A stretch of DNA of 64,000 nt from Pomphorhynchus laevis (Eukaryota; Acanthocephala; Palaeacanthocephala; Echinorhynchida; Pomphorhynchidae). Below are positions 47,961 through 59,885 of this stretch, piece after piece (position 1 is the stretch's first letter; each line of letters begins with the position of its first letter). Location: positions 186,001 through 250,000 of the forward strand of contig WNNJ02001273.1 of the NCBI GenBank assembly GCA_012934845.2, in the 5' to 3' direction. The notes under the pieces were generated by a model, which worked only from the letters and a program-made list of their open reading frames with translations, did not search any database and was not told where the DNA came from. Made by a program: the position numbers and the translations under genes.

Positions 47961-50034
47961 AATATTTACAAGTGGACTGTTAATAATATTTAATATTTAT
48001 TTTTTATAATTTATTTATATTTATATATTTTTATTTATTTATCTTAATGTCAAATGATTACGGAATGGAATTTTTATTGATCTTTTATTTTTTGACTTAA
48101 TATAAATATAAATTGTAACAAAAACTTATAAATATTTATTATTGATAACTTTTATTCTTTATTTTTATTTATATTATTGTTAATTCGAACAGTTGAGCTC
48201 ATAATTTCAGACCAAATATGGCAAGTAAACAAATTGTATGAAAAAGACCTGAAATACGTAGACTCAGTTATCTAATCTAATTTTTTAATATGTGATTACA
48301 TATAACTTGTTAATTATGTAATTGAATAGTAAGTAAACGAGTTTTTAATTTTATAAAATATCTATATTTTTTACTTTATAGTTTGATATAAAATTAACCT
48401 TCAAATAATAACTTTACTCATCCAATGATAAATAATTAAATCAATTATTTAATTGGTTTAAATAATTGGTTTAAATAATTAGTTTAATTGATTTTGGTTT
48501 GCAATTACTTTTACATTTATGACTTGATAATCCTATTAGTTGTAAAAATCATAAATTAATCGTAACAGAAGGATAAGCAGAATATTATGAAATATTTAAT
48601 ATTAATATAAATTTAACATGTCCTTAGATATAACCAAATAATCATATTTGATAATATGTTATATTTAATATAATTATAATATAATATATTAATTTAGATA
48701 TATTATAAAGTAAATATGAAATTATATTACATTATAGAAGACGGATATAAATAAATGTGTTGATTTTTCGAAAAATATATTTTTAAAATTTGTATTAAAC
48801 TTAGATGTAGAATTTATATGAATATTGAACAAACATTCACTTAGATATTATTTAAACGAGCAATTATGGAAGTTTTAATAGAAATAAATTAGATCAATAA
48901 ACAAAAAAATTGTATTTATTTAACTGTACAAAGACAACATCTAAATTGCTTTAAATTAAGCGTTTTTGAATGTATTTTATTGTCATTTAGTTGCGGTATA
49001 GGATTCTATTTGGAAATTATAATTATAACTGTTTTATAAAGAGTTTACAAAATATATTCAATTTTAAATTTTAAAATTATTAAAATTAAAAAAATTATAA
49101 AATTTTTAAAATTTAGGTGGCGATGCTAAACCATCTTTATTTATAGATAAAATATTATTTATTTCCTTTTATTTTGCAGCATTAAATATTTCTTGTATTG
49201 TTTACGTAAAAGGGCATTGAAAGGTATTATTTGTATGTAGATTTTGCATGATTAAAAAATACCGACATTATGTATAGATGTGTATTAGTTCATTGAAAAA
49301 GGCATCATTTACATCTGCTCTTATTCGAGAGTAATGATTTTAATTTATAGCACTCAGCTATAACATTTCATTTTTCATTACTTTATAGTTATTGATGTTT
49401 TTAAACAATTATTATTCAAATTTAAAATTTTAAAAACCTTAAAATTTCTATAATTCTTTTAAAACTTTTTTAAAAACTGAATATTTATCGAAATAAATGA
49501 CAAAACCTAAGTAAAAATCGCATTTAAGACCACCAGTTCAATATATTGCAGTGAATTAGCACTTTTGATGTCATTTCTTACTTTTGACAAAAAATACGAT
49601 ATGAGATTTAAAAGTTTAAATTACTCGCCTTATTTATTTTAATCCTTATTAAATGCTTGCCATCGATATGATATCATGTTTTGTCTATGACGCTTTCTAA
49701 GGTGAGTGCTCTGGATAGATGCGGGCCAATTTTTGGTACAGATAGAGAGAGATCAAATCTCAAAACTTGCCGTGAAACACCACGGGTTTCTCGAAAGTGA
49801 GCTTTGACCTGCAACTGAAACTCACAACAAATGAGAAATCTGATTTGCAGACAGCTTCCATTAGAGACAACTCAATTAGTAACTGCCCAGACTAGCTGGA
49901 AAGCATTTCTCAGCTGTAAATCATTTCTCAATGCTTTTACATTGTGAATATTATATTTTACAAGCATTTGAAATCGTATAAATAAACATTAAATTACACA
50001 AATATAATGTCAGCTATAAATTGTAAATGTTTGA
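47961..50034. other. AT-rich intergenic stretch with one dispersed repeat
   Basis: A PLE-end phrase (TACGTAGACTCAGTTATCTA) is at 48256-48275. The segment 49209-49385 (TTTTGCATGATTAAAAAATA .. GAGAGTAATGATTTTAATTT) has an inverted copy at 53778-53937. A less AT-rich patch at 49670-49930 is unrecognised. Confidence 0.55.
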
Positions 50035-50240
50035 TAATGATCCATAATTTTGATAAAGAATTATTGAAGATGGATCAAAGAGGGAAGGAAAATTTTATTG
50101 ATATTTCGCTAACTTCTGTTAGCATTTTCAGAAAATTACAGGTAATTTTATGAAGGTAATTTTCTGAAGATGCTAGCAAAGGTTAACGAAATATCAAATA
50201 AAATTGTCTCGTTTTTTGATCCAGCTGTAATAATTCTTTA
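50035..50240. repeat. Foldback element, hammerhead family
   Basis: Arms TTGATAAAGAATTATTGAAG and GATCAAAGAGGGAAGGAAAA with complements at the right. The minus-strand inner unit has CTGAAAA (core damaged) with stem II GCTAAC/GTTAGC. The plus-strand unit has CTGAAGA (50164-50170) and GAAATATC, but its stem II (GCTAGC/GTTAAC) is imperfect. Confidence 0.75.
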
Positions 50241-52593
50241 GGTAATTATTATTGCAAAATTATGTAAATTAAAATTTATATATCAAAATCATTTTATTTT
50301 ATTGGCTGTTTTGTAATTTTCTGTGTGGAGTATTTGTCACCATTGTATAATTTACTCTGAACGTTATCTAATTTATAAATATTTAATAAATGATTTTCTG
50401 GGAAATAAATTTTAACTTGTTATTTTACTGAGAAAACACGAAAAACTTCCTGTTTTTCGCGTTTTGAAAACTTCCTGTTTTTGAAATGTATAATTAAAAT
50501 AAATATGAAACGGTGTTACTTGCCCAATAACAGGAAATCTGTATGGCTATAAAAAGATTCTAATATCGGTATATTTGTATTGTAATAAGGTAGTATCAAG
50601 ATTAATACTGCTATGCATAAAAGTAGCTCTCACATACTTCAGCGACGATATAATCTCGACTTATATAAGCTTTTTCTTTGTCAGCAGTAAGATAATTAAC
50701 AGAAAGTATATTTTCCTTCATCAAATATTACAGAAGAACTGCAACTGCATTAGATGCGCAGCAGAGTAAATATCCGTTATTTTCACTTTGCGAATAAATC
50801 AGATTAGAAGTAAAAAATACGCAATCAAAAAAATCATATATTTTTTTGTTTATTGCCAAGATATTTGGTAATTCTCGAAGGTAAAATACTTCGAGAAAAT
50901 TTGTTTACACGATAACATCACATTTCCAAGTTAATACTGAAACCTGCTCAAAGTGAGCTAAGGTAATATGAACTCTATGGTGAAAAATAACAAAGATTGT
51001 TTATAATGACATATTTTCAGTAATTGAAAATTACAAAAAGTCACAAGCCTTAAATTCACTTAAGATTACTTACGTTAGTAAAAAAACTTTGGTAATTTCA
51101 AAAAAATTGAAAATAAAACATTCATGCATATATAGATATATATCATTTAAAAATTATTTTTTAAAATTAAATGATTTAATTATGCATAATATTGCAAACA
51201 AATTTTAAAACAAAATAAAAATAAAAAAATTCTGTCTAGTTAAGAAATCGTGCATAAAGTGCCAATGTATTAACATAATGACATAATGTGATGTAATATT
51301 AGTAATATATTACAACGTATATAATATCATACAACGTATTACCTTGACGCGAAATTATCGAATTAAAATAGAGTAATTATACTATTGAATTAGATATGTA
51401 AACTATTTAAATATAAATATTACTAAATTAGATTTTAAAAATGAATTTCAACTAAATTAGCTATGAAACGTATATGAAACGTAATGTATTATAGTTCCTA
51501 GTGCATTGGCATTATTTAGGAAATTGTTTAAATTAAAGAATGTAAAACATTAATTAAATAATTTATCTAATTCATAGCATCTAAATAAAATATTTTTTAT
51601 AAAGTTTTCGGAAAAATATTGACTTATCGTTGCGAAAATAGTCTTTCGATTTTCAGAAATCTCCAGTTTAATCGGTTTACTCTAACAACGTATTTAAACT
51701 GAAAATGACTATTTAAAAGCTAGCTGCTATCATAATCAGGACAGAAACACAAAAATACGATGTGTTTAAAAAATGTTTACGATTACCATAACGAAGCAGT
51801 TCAAGCGACTAGATGTAATACCGTATTTTGTAAATGCAATACAATAAACTACGAAAATGAACAATACAACATAATCTATTAAATATATTAATTCTAAATT
51901 GATTAAAAACAAACAAATAGCGACAATCAAATTGAGATTTGTCAAAAGGACAAATCACAATTCTAAAATTTGGTTTTTAAAACAATATCGGGTTTAATAT
52001 TGAATTTTTAATACTGGATTTAATATTTTTTATATTTTTATGTCGTACAAACAATAAATTTATCAAAAATTAATAAATTACTAAAAGTCATTCCCAATGT
52101 TATATTTTGTTTCTTTCTACAATATAGTCAGCATAGTTATGTTCATTAGCTAAAATAACATTGAAAAGCCCTGTGAGTTTTAGTTATTCCAATATTATGG
52201 CCAGTTGGTTATTTAGAGTAATTCCAATATTACTCAATATCATTTCACACTCCGGTGTTTTGGTTTCGAATATTTGGTTCTTAATTCGATTATGATAAAT
52301 TGCTGTTGTTATTAAACGGCTATTCAAGTAATCGTCGTATGTCAATAATTTTGCATTATTACAATTAATATTGTGGTCATTAATAATTGCGAGCATCTGG
52401 TGAGATATCTCGACAAATCAGATCATGTCGTTGATGTACATTTTGTTTAAATGTATAACCATTTGACTAATATTTCTTTTGTCGCAATCATTACAAATTA
52501 TTTCGTATATATAGTCTATATGTTCACGCCTTGGATTTTTACTTAAAGAGGATACCTGAGAGTCGCGGAATATACTGTGGACTTTTAGCGAAA
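50241..52593. other. AT-rich intergenic stretch
   Basis: Short frames at 50575-50769 (plus) and 52396-52184 (minus) have no recognisable motif. No element identified. Confidence 0.5.
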
Positions 52594-53349
52594 ATGGACG
52601 ATTTTAGCGCCATTTTAACATACATATCTTATGCGTGTTCTATGTTCGTTTGTCTAATAATGCCAAATTGTCTATTAAATACGAAACGTATATCTGGGTA
52701 TATTGGACGATATCGCTGTATTATTACATTTAACAATAGTTGTAAAAAGGAAGAAAATGATTCCTCTACGTGCATATTGCAATCTAGTGCATGTGATTCA
52801 TCCAGCGGATCATTAATTAATTCATACGAGTATATAGATGTAGGATCAGGTCATGTACATCTACCGCCAAATTCCTTCATTTCAGAGATTATGGGCGAAC
52901 CCACGAAAAATAGGTTGGCCATACAATCGCAAAATCCGTTGACGTGTGATTCAGATACGTACAAAAATAGAAGTGATGCACTTGTAAATAATAACCAATC
53001 TATCATTCCTAGGCAGATAGCATCTTTAACGCTCACACAATCTTTAACCGAATTAATGAAGATGAAAGACGACAACCAACTGAAAGGTCAACCAGAAAGC
53101 AATCGAGTTGCTGAAATGCGAATGGTTGATATGTTCTCAGCTGAAACAGTTATGCGTTTACAAGAGGATAACATATGTACTCTTGAAGAATTAGTGGACG
53201 CATTCCTTAATAACCCGCTACTCGGGAAGTACACATTTATCAACAAATACAAGATGAGCGAATGGCTTGCTCACTCACTCTCAAACGATATATCCCAATG
53301 GTACAGTGATTTGCTGCAAAAATGCGGAGAATTGCAAACGGTTGCCTAA
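52594..53349 (+). CDS. Unrecognised intronless ORF, 251 aa
   Basis: Start chosen at the ATG in GCGAAAATGGAC, which has A at -3 and G at +4; the frame is open a further 21 codons upstream. Residues about 4-28 (FSAILTYISYACSMFVCLIM) are hydrophobic and could be a signal anchor or membrane segment. Residues 40-170 are polar and Ser/Asn-rich, probably disordered. The last 75 residues (MVDMFSAETVMRLQEDN.., KYKMSEWLAHSLSNDISQW) look like a compact helical domain. Codon use and composition differ clearly from the flanks. AATAAA follows near 53437. I recognise no family. It may be a single-exon gene or a terminal exon whose true start lies further upstream. Confidence 0.65.
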   Translation: MDDFSAILTYISYACSMFVCLIMPNCLLNTKRISGYIGRYRCIITFNNSCKKEENDSSTCILQSSACDSSSGSLINSYEYIDVGSGHVHLPPNSFISEIMGEPTKNRLAIQSQNPLTCDSDTYKNRSDALVNNNQSIIPRQIASLTLTQSLTELMKMKDDNQLKGQPESNRVAEMRMVDMFSAETVMRLQEDNICTLEELVDAFLNNPLLGKYTFINKYKMSEWLAHSLSNDISQWYSDLLQKCGELQTVA

Positions 53350-53604
53350 TTATATTAGAACATTCTTGTTGTTTACCGAAAATAGCGTTTTATTGTTAAA
53401 CTATTGAATCTTGAATGCCGTATTCTCTATTTTACAATAAATAATTAATTTTACAATTAATAAAATAAGAGATTAACAATTACTAAATTTTGACTTTAAA
53501 GAGCCAAAAGTATACGATATGTATTTAATAATGATATATATTTTAATAATGCTTTATTATTTAATAAAGTAAGAGAGCAAAATACATTTTGCTGAAAAAT
53601 ATTA

Positions 53605-54115
53605 CTTTTAAATAGTTGATAATAATCCATTATTAATAAAGAATTATTGGAGCTGGATCAAAGAAAGGAGGAAAATTTTATTGATATTTCGCTAACCTCA
53701 GAAAATTACTGAAAATGTAATTTTCTGAAGATGCTAACAGAGGTAGCATCTTCAGATGTAATGTTATAAAATGAAATGTTATAGCTGAGTGCTATAAATT
53801 AAAATCATTACTCTCGAATAAGAGCAGATGTAAATGATGCCTTTTTCAATGAAAAATGCATCATCATACACATCTATACATAATGTCGGTATTTTTTAAT
53901 CATGCAAAATCTACATCCAAATAATACCTTCAGGTAGCAAAAAAATAGGAAATTTTTTATTGATATTTCGCTAACCTATGTTAGCATCTTCAGAAAATTA
54001 CATTTTCAGTAATTTTCTGAGGTTAGCGAAATATAAAATAAAATGTTCCTCCATTCTTTGATCCAGCTCTAAAAATTCTTTATCAATAATGGATTATTAT
54101 CAACTATTTAAAAAC
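53605..54115. repeat. Foldback element with nested repeat and hammerhead-like motifs
   Basis: Outer arms of about 65 bp are near-perfect complements (TTTAAATAGTTGATAATAAT, then GGATCAAAGAA..GGAGG). The inner part holds scrambled partial hammerhead units at 53681-53760 and an intact one at 53958-53998. Between them lies 53778-53937, an inverted copy of the dispersed repeat at 49209-49385, which appears to have inserted into the foldback centre. Confidence 0.8.
53957..54000 (-). ncRNA. Hammerhead-ribozyme-like motif, intact core
   Basis: CTGAAGA (53993-53987), extra T, stem II GCTAAC/GTTAGC with loop ATAG, GAAA (53969-53966), TATC. TTTT before and AATAAAAA after the cleavage triplet can begin stem I. 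Loop sequence differs from the 27-kb copy (ATAG against AGAG). Confidence 0.6.
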
Positions 54116-54119
54116 TAAT

Positions 54120-54310
54120 AGGTCATATCATTGAATGTCTCCAGATGTCGGACTTCCTTCTAGAGGACGGCTGCCTTCGATCGCCTCGCGGATGCATGTC
54201 GCATTGATCCTCTGAATAGCGGCATTGATCAGCTGCAACAGGTTTTTCCCTTAACGTCCATCGTTGGTTGTGTGTAGAAGTTTTCTTCCGAGGGTTGCCT
54301 AATTTTAAAT
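54120..54310 (-). other. GC-richer island, possible exon or element remnant
   Basis: On the minus strand, after AAAATTAG, a frame of about 58 codons is open (NPRKKTSTHNQRWTLREKP .. RRKSDIWRHSMI). A second frame also reads open for about 40 codons (LLQLINAAIQRINATCIREA). Neither is recognised. It lies at the edge of the foldback. Confidence 0.3.
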
Positions 54311-56640
54311 GCTTAATAAAAGCATTTAAATTAATGATTAATAAATTAATGTCTATAAATTAATGATTAATAAACAATCAAAAATTTGATATTCTACTTT
54401 AAAGTTTTTTTAAATTAAATAAAATAATATTCTACTTAAAAGTTTTTTTTATATATAAAATATAATATTAATATTAAAGTTATTTTTGATTAATAATATA
54501 TTATATATAATATATTAAGATATTATTTATAATATTATATAATATATAATATATTATATATAATATATAATATAATATATAATATTTATAAGTTACTTAC
54601 AAGATATTCAAAAATATTTTAAACAGTCCAATTCTCTAATAAGAATTAATCTAACCTTAGGTTTCGTCGATGTTTCCTTTCTCGTATTTTCAGTTCATAA
54701 TGTTAATGTACAAAATACTGAGACAAACAGCTAAACCCATTGTCGGAAATTAGTTTCCAGTATTGATTCCTTTTTATATTAGAAATTTTAAATATCCCCG
54801 TTAATAATTAATACATTATTATTTAATGGATTAGCTAATTTAATTTAGAATCAGTTTATACAAAAATTTCAATATTCTTTTTATATCAAAAACCATTTCC
54901 TAAATTAATCTCAAATTTAATTGGTGGATCCAATAGATTTCATTGCGTTTGCGTGTCGTTTTAATTTCCCGAGGCGCATACTAGCAGCAGCCAAAACTTC
55001 TGAATAAAACAAGCACAAGCATTTTCCTCCATTATCACGAATAATATTCGCAAATCCGAGCGATAGATCCTTTCCAGTTTCTTCTGATTGCATTCCCACT
55101 ACTTATGTCGGCACATAATCTTCATTATTAGTGGATTCTTTATTATTAGAAATCAAAGACTTTTTGTCTGAACATTTTATAAAAATACTAAATTGCTTAG
55201 TGAGCAATCACATCAATAACAATAAAAACAATTTAAAACTGTTCAAAATATCAGCTATGACTAGAAACAAATTGGATTGCTTGATGTCTGGTGAATTACT
55301 GATTAGTCATTTACGCATTTCGCTGGCTCAATGTGCACTAATTTACATTATCCAAAAAGCGGATAAATAATTTTAGTAACAAATCTATAACTCTTGCTGA
55401 TAATTAAGTTTAAATAGTTAATAAAAATATTTTTTATTTATTCTTCAATTTTTTACAAATAACGCTTTAACGCTCATCTGGAAAATTGCTCATTGTGACT
55501 AATATGCGTGCTTACCGATAGACTAGTTCACATCACCATGGCGAGGCGCGCCTCAATTTGGAAAACGCTGATCTTATAGCTTTTCAAAATATCTTGATGT
55601 TCTTATTTATTTTTAAGACTTACTTCTTGGTCCGATCTTTTGCATAAAATGCAATTCAATTTTAAATTTAATATAGACAAAATATATGGGGTCTTGTTTG
55701 TTTGGTGCAAGAAACAGTTTTGAAATTTATTTTATTAAACAAAATAAATTTGTTTGGTGGAAAACGCTGCTCTTATAGCTTTTCAAAATAGTTTGATGTT
55801 CATAAAGCAATGGCGAGGAATGTAATAACAGAATCCGAATAAACAGATCGAGCGAACAGGTAAAGCCTTACTAAATAATGCTTCAAGCGAAGTAGGTTAC
55901 GATGCCTAAATATAATGTCGATATGCATACGGCATACACAGTGGCCCAAATCATCGAGAATAATGTGCGTATGTTGAATAAAATAATGAAACGAAATTCG
56001 AGCAATCAAGCTCGACCTATATAGGTAGTTCGGTATCTACACTAAGTCTATAGCAAATGGTATATCCGATGTAAACATAAATACTTGAATGGTTAATATT
56101 TGTTAAGGGCAAGACTGTCATGATATTTGATAGCTACGAATAAGGCCTTAATTCCAGATTAAGCTAACTCACAATGAGACAACATCGTGAGTTAGAGACT
56201 TCTCATATTATGATATGAAGGTTCTTCTTTTTGGAGATACTATAACAAAAAATATATATCTTCTAATGCTGGATACATAGGTTACCACAATCTATTATCT
56301 TATCACTCGCTTGCTATGAGTAAAGCGAAAGTAACAACCAATTCCTTGCCTAAAACACGGGACGCGATTGAGGACTATAAATAGCCAAAATCGTATGCTT
56401 TCAAACTTGTGCTTTGTCTCGACTTACCAGCAACAGTTCCGGCGGACAAGCAGTTCGCTTGTTGGTGTTTATCATAATTACGGATTTTGTTACATAAAGC
56501 CTCAGGCTTACATTCATTGCAAAACATTTATTCGTTTTATCGTAAATATTAGAACATTTATAAAAATTTCTTAAAAGTTCCCAAGAATGAAATAAATAAC
56601 GAGAAATAAATAGTAAAATTATTATTTATTTCTGAGATTG

Positions 56641-56642
<2 letters not shown>
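54311..56642. other. AT-rich intergenic stretch
   Basis: Long TATA runs at 54480-54600. Short opposed frames at 55099-54917 (minus) and 55131-55370 (plus) are unrecognised. 55522-55552 holds ACTAGT, CCATGG and GGCGCGCC in close order, an unusual patch. 55800-56580 is somewhat less AT-rich, with no identifiable coding. Confidence 0.5.

Positions 56643-56699
<57 letters not shown>
56643..56699. repeat. (TA)n microsatellite
   Basis: Pure TA dinucleotides for about 57 bases. Confidence 0.97.
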
Positions 56700-56705
<6 letters not shown>

Positions 56706-57074
56706 ACAACATATATGTTGAAAAGAAATAATTGTAAAAGAAATACTGTTTTATAAAAGAAATACTCATTTAGCCTTATTTATAAGCAATAAATTTACTA
56801 TATTGATTGTTACATTACAGATAATTCAATTTCTAAATTATGAACGGTTACTATGTAAATTTAAAAGATGCATCGAATCCGTTAAAAATTGAATATCTAT
56901 ATACAATACTCTTTCTGATAATTATTCCCCCTACTTATGCCGACATCAGAATCTGCATTATTAGTGACTACTCTGTGTTGTACTTGATTAGCTTAAATCT
57001 TGGTACCTTCAATAAACGTCGATGTTCTTAACTGCACATGTTGTTCGGATTATATAGTATTACACCAAAAAAAT

Positions 57075-57205
57075 ACAATTTATTTTGATGTTTAGGCACT
57101 AGCCTTTATATTTTAAACACTATGAATAGTCAAACTATTCTTGGTTTAAAATATATAAATACCTACAATTGATAAAGGCTAGTGCCCAAACGTCAAAATA
57201 AATTC
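57075..57205. repeat. Foldback with decayed hammerhead-like arms
   Basis: Arms AATTTATTTTGATGTTTAGG and CCCAAACGTCAAAATAAATT with GCACTAGCCTTTAT / ATAAAGGCTAGTGC. The plus arm reads TTGATAA, GGC..GCC, CAAA, CGTC, i.e. a worn version of a core ending GAAACGUC. A similar worn copy lies at 60162-60200. Confidence 0.65.
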
Positions 57206-58404
57206 TGTTTCTTCCGGTTTGATGCATTATAATTATATTGCCGTATAGGAGTCAAAAATAAAATGAAACGGTAGAGACAAAACTGTTTATTTAACTTTGA
57301 AAACTTATGATGATCTTATATTAAATCTTATATTAATATATAAGATAATATAAATTATATAAATCTATATATAAATTATATAAAAATATATATTATAATA
57401 TAATTTATATATTATATAAAAATTAATTATATTATATATTATATATATTATATAAAAATTATATTATATATAAATCATATATTAATTATATATTAATCTG
57501 ATATATTAATCTTATCTTATCTAACATAACTGCTATTTCGATAAAATTATATATAATATATAATATTATATTTCGTTTATTATATATATCAAAACTGTAA
57601 TATTGCATAGTCTGTTCTTTTCACAACAATTATATCAATTGAATAATGAAACCATAAAATTATATTTTCCCATTAATATAATATAAAATTATATTATCTC
57701 ATAAAGTTATTTTCATTTAATGAGTTCATTTAATAAACGCATGAATTTGTGGTTATTGACAGCAAAAAACGATTTTACTTTTTGTATTAAAAAATAATTA
57801 TTAATTCTGGTATTTTTTACTATCTCAAAGGTTCTGTGTTCATTTGTTCTGTAGTTTGTTTACTGATCTATCTTAATTTTCGAAATAATTGTAGTCTGCT
57901 ACACTTTTTACAAAATACAGTTCTTAGCTAAATATCTGTATTTGTGTTTTTTATATAGTGTATAATCATGTTCTCTTGTTCATAACATAACCATATAAAT
58001 TTCTTAATGCTTGAACCATAAACATTACAGTATCTTTCATTTATTGCACTACCGTTTTTACTGTTCTTGTTTAGATGATGTTAACAAATTGGAATTAACT
58101 TGAATTGATAATACCGCTAACAGACAAGTTTAATGATATATTTGTATGCAACACAGAAGTTTTTAATAGCACCGTTTTGATGATAAATTACTCAAAATAA
58201 TTATTCTTTATTGACTTTCTTCAAAATCATTTTCAAAATTAGTTGAAATTAAAGTGAACAAGAAACGTCATTCTCCGAAAATATTTGCATCTGTGACGAA
58301 AGTAAATGTGTCCTTCTGTTCCTTCACTTTCTTGTCTGCACTCATAAGTTAAGCGTTCAAATGGTCAAATTGATTCGATATTGATAGCTTTCATAAGAGC
58401 AGAT
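57206..58404. other. AT-rich intergenic stretch
   Basis: TATA-rich runs at 57300-57600. No gene recognised. Confidence 0.55.
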
Positions 58405-58625
58405 CGGATAAGCTAACTGAGTATACGTATTTTATATTATTTATGAATTAAAAAATTGCTAAATAAAATTTATATAATTAAATAATAAATAATTGTTAAA
58501 GGATTTTATATCAAGTTAAAATTTAAAATAAAAATCAATTTTTATGAATTGACTAATAAATAACAGACGATGTATCAAAATAAAGATTAAATATCATCAG
58601 GAGGAACTGCTATGTATTTGACTTA
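58405..58625 (-). mobile_element. PLE 3'-end fragment
   Basis: On the minus strand: ATAGCAGTTCCTCCTGATGA near 58600, then ATACATCG..TTATTAGTCAATTCAT, ending TACGTATACTCAGTTAGC near 58410-58427. It is the terminal half of the PLE 3' region only. Confidence 0.75.
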
Positions 58626-58939
58626 AAAATAAAAGTAATTAAGCTTAACTCGCTCCATCAATCGATAATTAATAAATTAATAAGTAAACAGTCGATTTAT
58701 AACACAATAAATCATTATGGAAATGATATTTTTTAAATGAATTAATAAATGTATATATGGAAAAATAATAAATCTTTTTTATATATTTTAGTAATATTAT
58801 TTAAACGTTTTGTTCTATCCCTGTTTTTAAAGCATCTTTGTTTTTCATCGCTCATTCATTTTATTAGCACAATATATTTATGTTCAATAGAATTATTGAA
58901 TATTTTGATTACTGTTGTATCACATTTATATAAAATATG

Positions 58940-59280
58940 AATTAAATCAGCTAACTGAGTCTACGTATTTAATATAATTATAAAATAAACAAAACATAAT
59001 AATGCTAAATCAAAATTTAATAGTTAAATAATAAAATAAATCAGGTTTCGGCCCCTAACTTTTGTATCCAACATAACAGCGGGGCCAAATACGTGTTAAG
59101 GACGTATTTCCTCTGATGAAATTTGATTATATAGTATCTTATTCGAATACAAAGTATATTATTTATTATCCATCCATAAAACTTTTCCGGTAACGATTTT
59201 AAATTTATTCTTTATATTACTGTGTTGATTTATATATTTTACTATTTTCTGCTTGATGTTATTTTTATAGTAACCTATAA
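58940..59280 (-). mobile_element. PLE 3'-end fragment joined to RT C-terminal remnant
   Basis: Minus strand: GGTTACTATAAAAATAACAT (end of the RT-coding part, near 59270) runs into GGATAATAAATAATATACTT and then the 3' core with GAGGAAATACGTCC, TTTGGCCCCGCTG and AGGGGCCGAAACCTGA. It ends TACGTAGACTCAGTTAGCTG near 58963-58944. This copy and that at 19.5-19.9 kb show that the core belongs to the PLE 3' end. Confidence 0.8.
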
Positions 59281-59402
59281 AAATAATTAATCAATCATCA
59301 AAAGATATATATTACGTTAAAATTTTAATTCTTTAATTTGAAAATTCAATTTTATTAATTTAAGGAGAGTGAGACCATTCTGGGTGAATTATTTGTAAAA
59401 CA

Positions 59403-59475
59403 TGTAAGCCAGACGCGAAAGAATGACGAATGCCGTTTCGTCATCACAATGACTCATCAGTGCCAGATCCCTCCC
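59403..59475 (-). ncRNA. Hammerhead-ribozyme-like motif, complete core
   Basis: CTGATGA (59461-59455), stem II GTCAT/ATGAC, five perfect pairs with a four-base loop (59454-59441), GAAA (59440-59437), stem III ACG/CGT closing a short loop, and GTC as cleavage triplet (59428-59426). Adjacent stem I pairing is not obvious: GGGAGGGAT can pair with ATTCTTTC but leaves six unpaired bases before the core. This is the best-formed core of its family in the window. Confidence 0.6.
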
Positions 59476-59807
59476 ACTACTGGATGCATAGAAGGACTGG
59501 CAGACGGCAATCAATGAATGAATCAATGTAAATGATGTACTAGAAAATTTTCTAGTAACATCATAGAGTACTAAATCAGCACTACAGCTTCACCAAAAAG
59601 GATCATTAGCAAGAGCACTGGCAAATGCCAGCACAAGTCTCTTTGATATCGGCTAAATTTAATCATGAATTTAAGGAGAGTGAGACCATTCTGCGTGAAA
59701 TTTTTGTAAAACATGTAAGCCAGACGCGAAAGAATGACGAATGCCGTTAAGTCTTCACAATGACTCGATCATTGTGATGAGGAATCACAATGATCGAGTC
59801 ATTGTGA

Positions 59808-59870
59808 GTGGGAGGGATCTGGCACTGATGTGTCATTGTGATGACGAAACGGCATTCGTCATTCTTTCGC
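59808..59870 (+). ncRNA. Hammerhead-like motif, core changed
   Basis: Inverted copy of the preceding one: CTGATGT (59826-59832) instead of CTGATGA, otherwise the same stem II (59833-59846), GAAA (59847-59850) and CGTC. Confidence 0.5.
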
Positions 59871-59885
59871 GTTTGGCTTACATGT

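Larger units (their letters stand above)
59345..59885 (-). repeat. Second retrozyme-like repeat: one ~311-bp unit, start of a second, then an inverted piece
   Basis: TTTAAGGAGAGTGAGACCAT starts at 59360 and again at 59671, so the period is 311 bp. The unit contains minus-strand relatives of the 40-kb array: GCATCCAGTAGTGGGAGG, GCCGTCTGCCAG, CTAGAAAATTTTCTAG and CTGGCATTTGCCAG hairpins, and the hammerhead-like core. The second unit breaks off near 59750, and an inverted piece (about 59806-59885) carries another core on the plus strand. Confidence 0.75.

Noticed and set aside
54917-55370. Remains of a hAT-type transposase
   Set aside because: A few residues recalled hAT C-terminal wording, but no conserved catalytic or dimerisation block could be confirmed.
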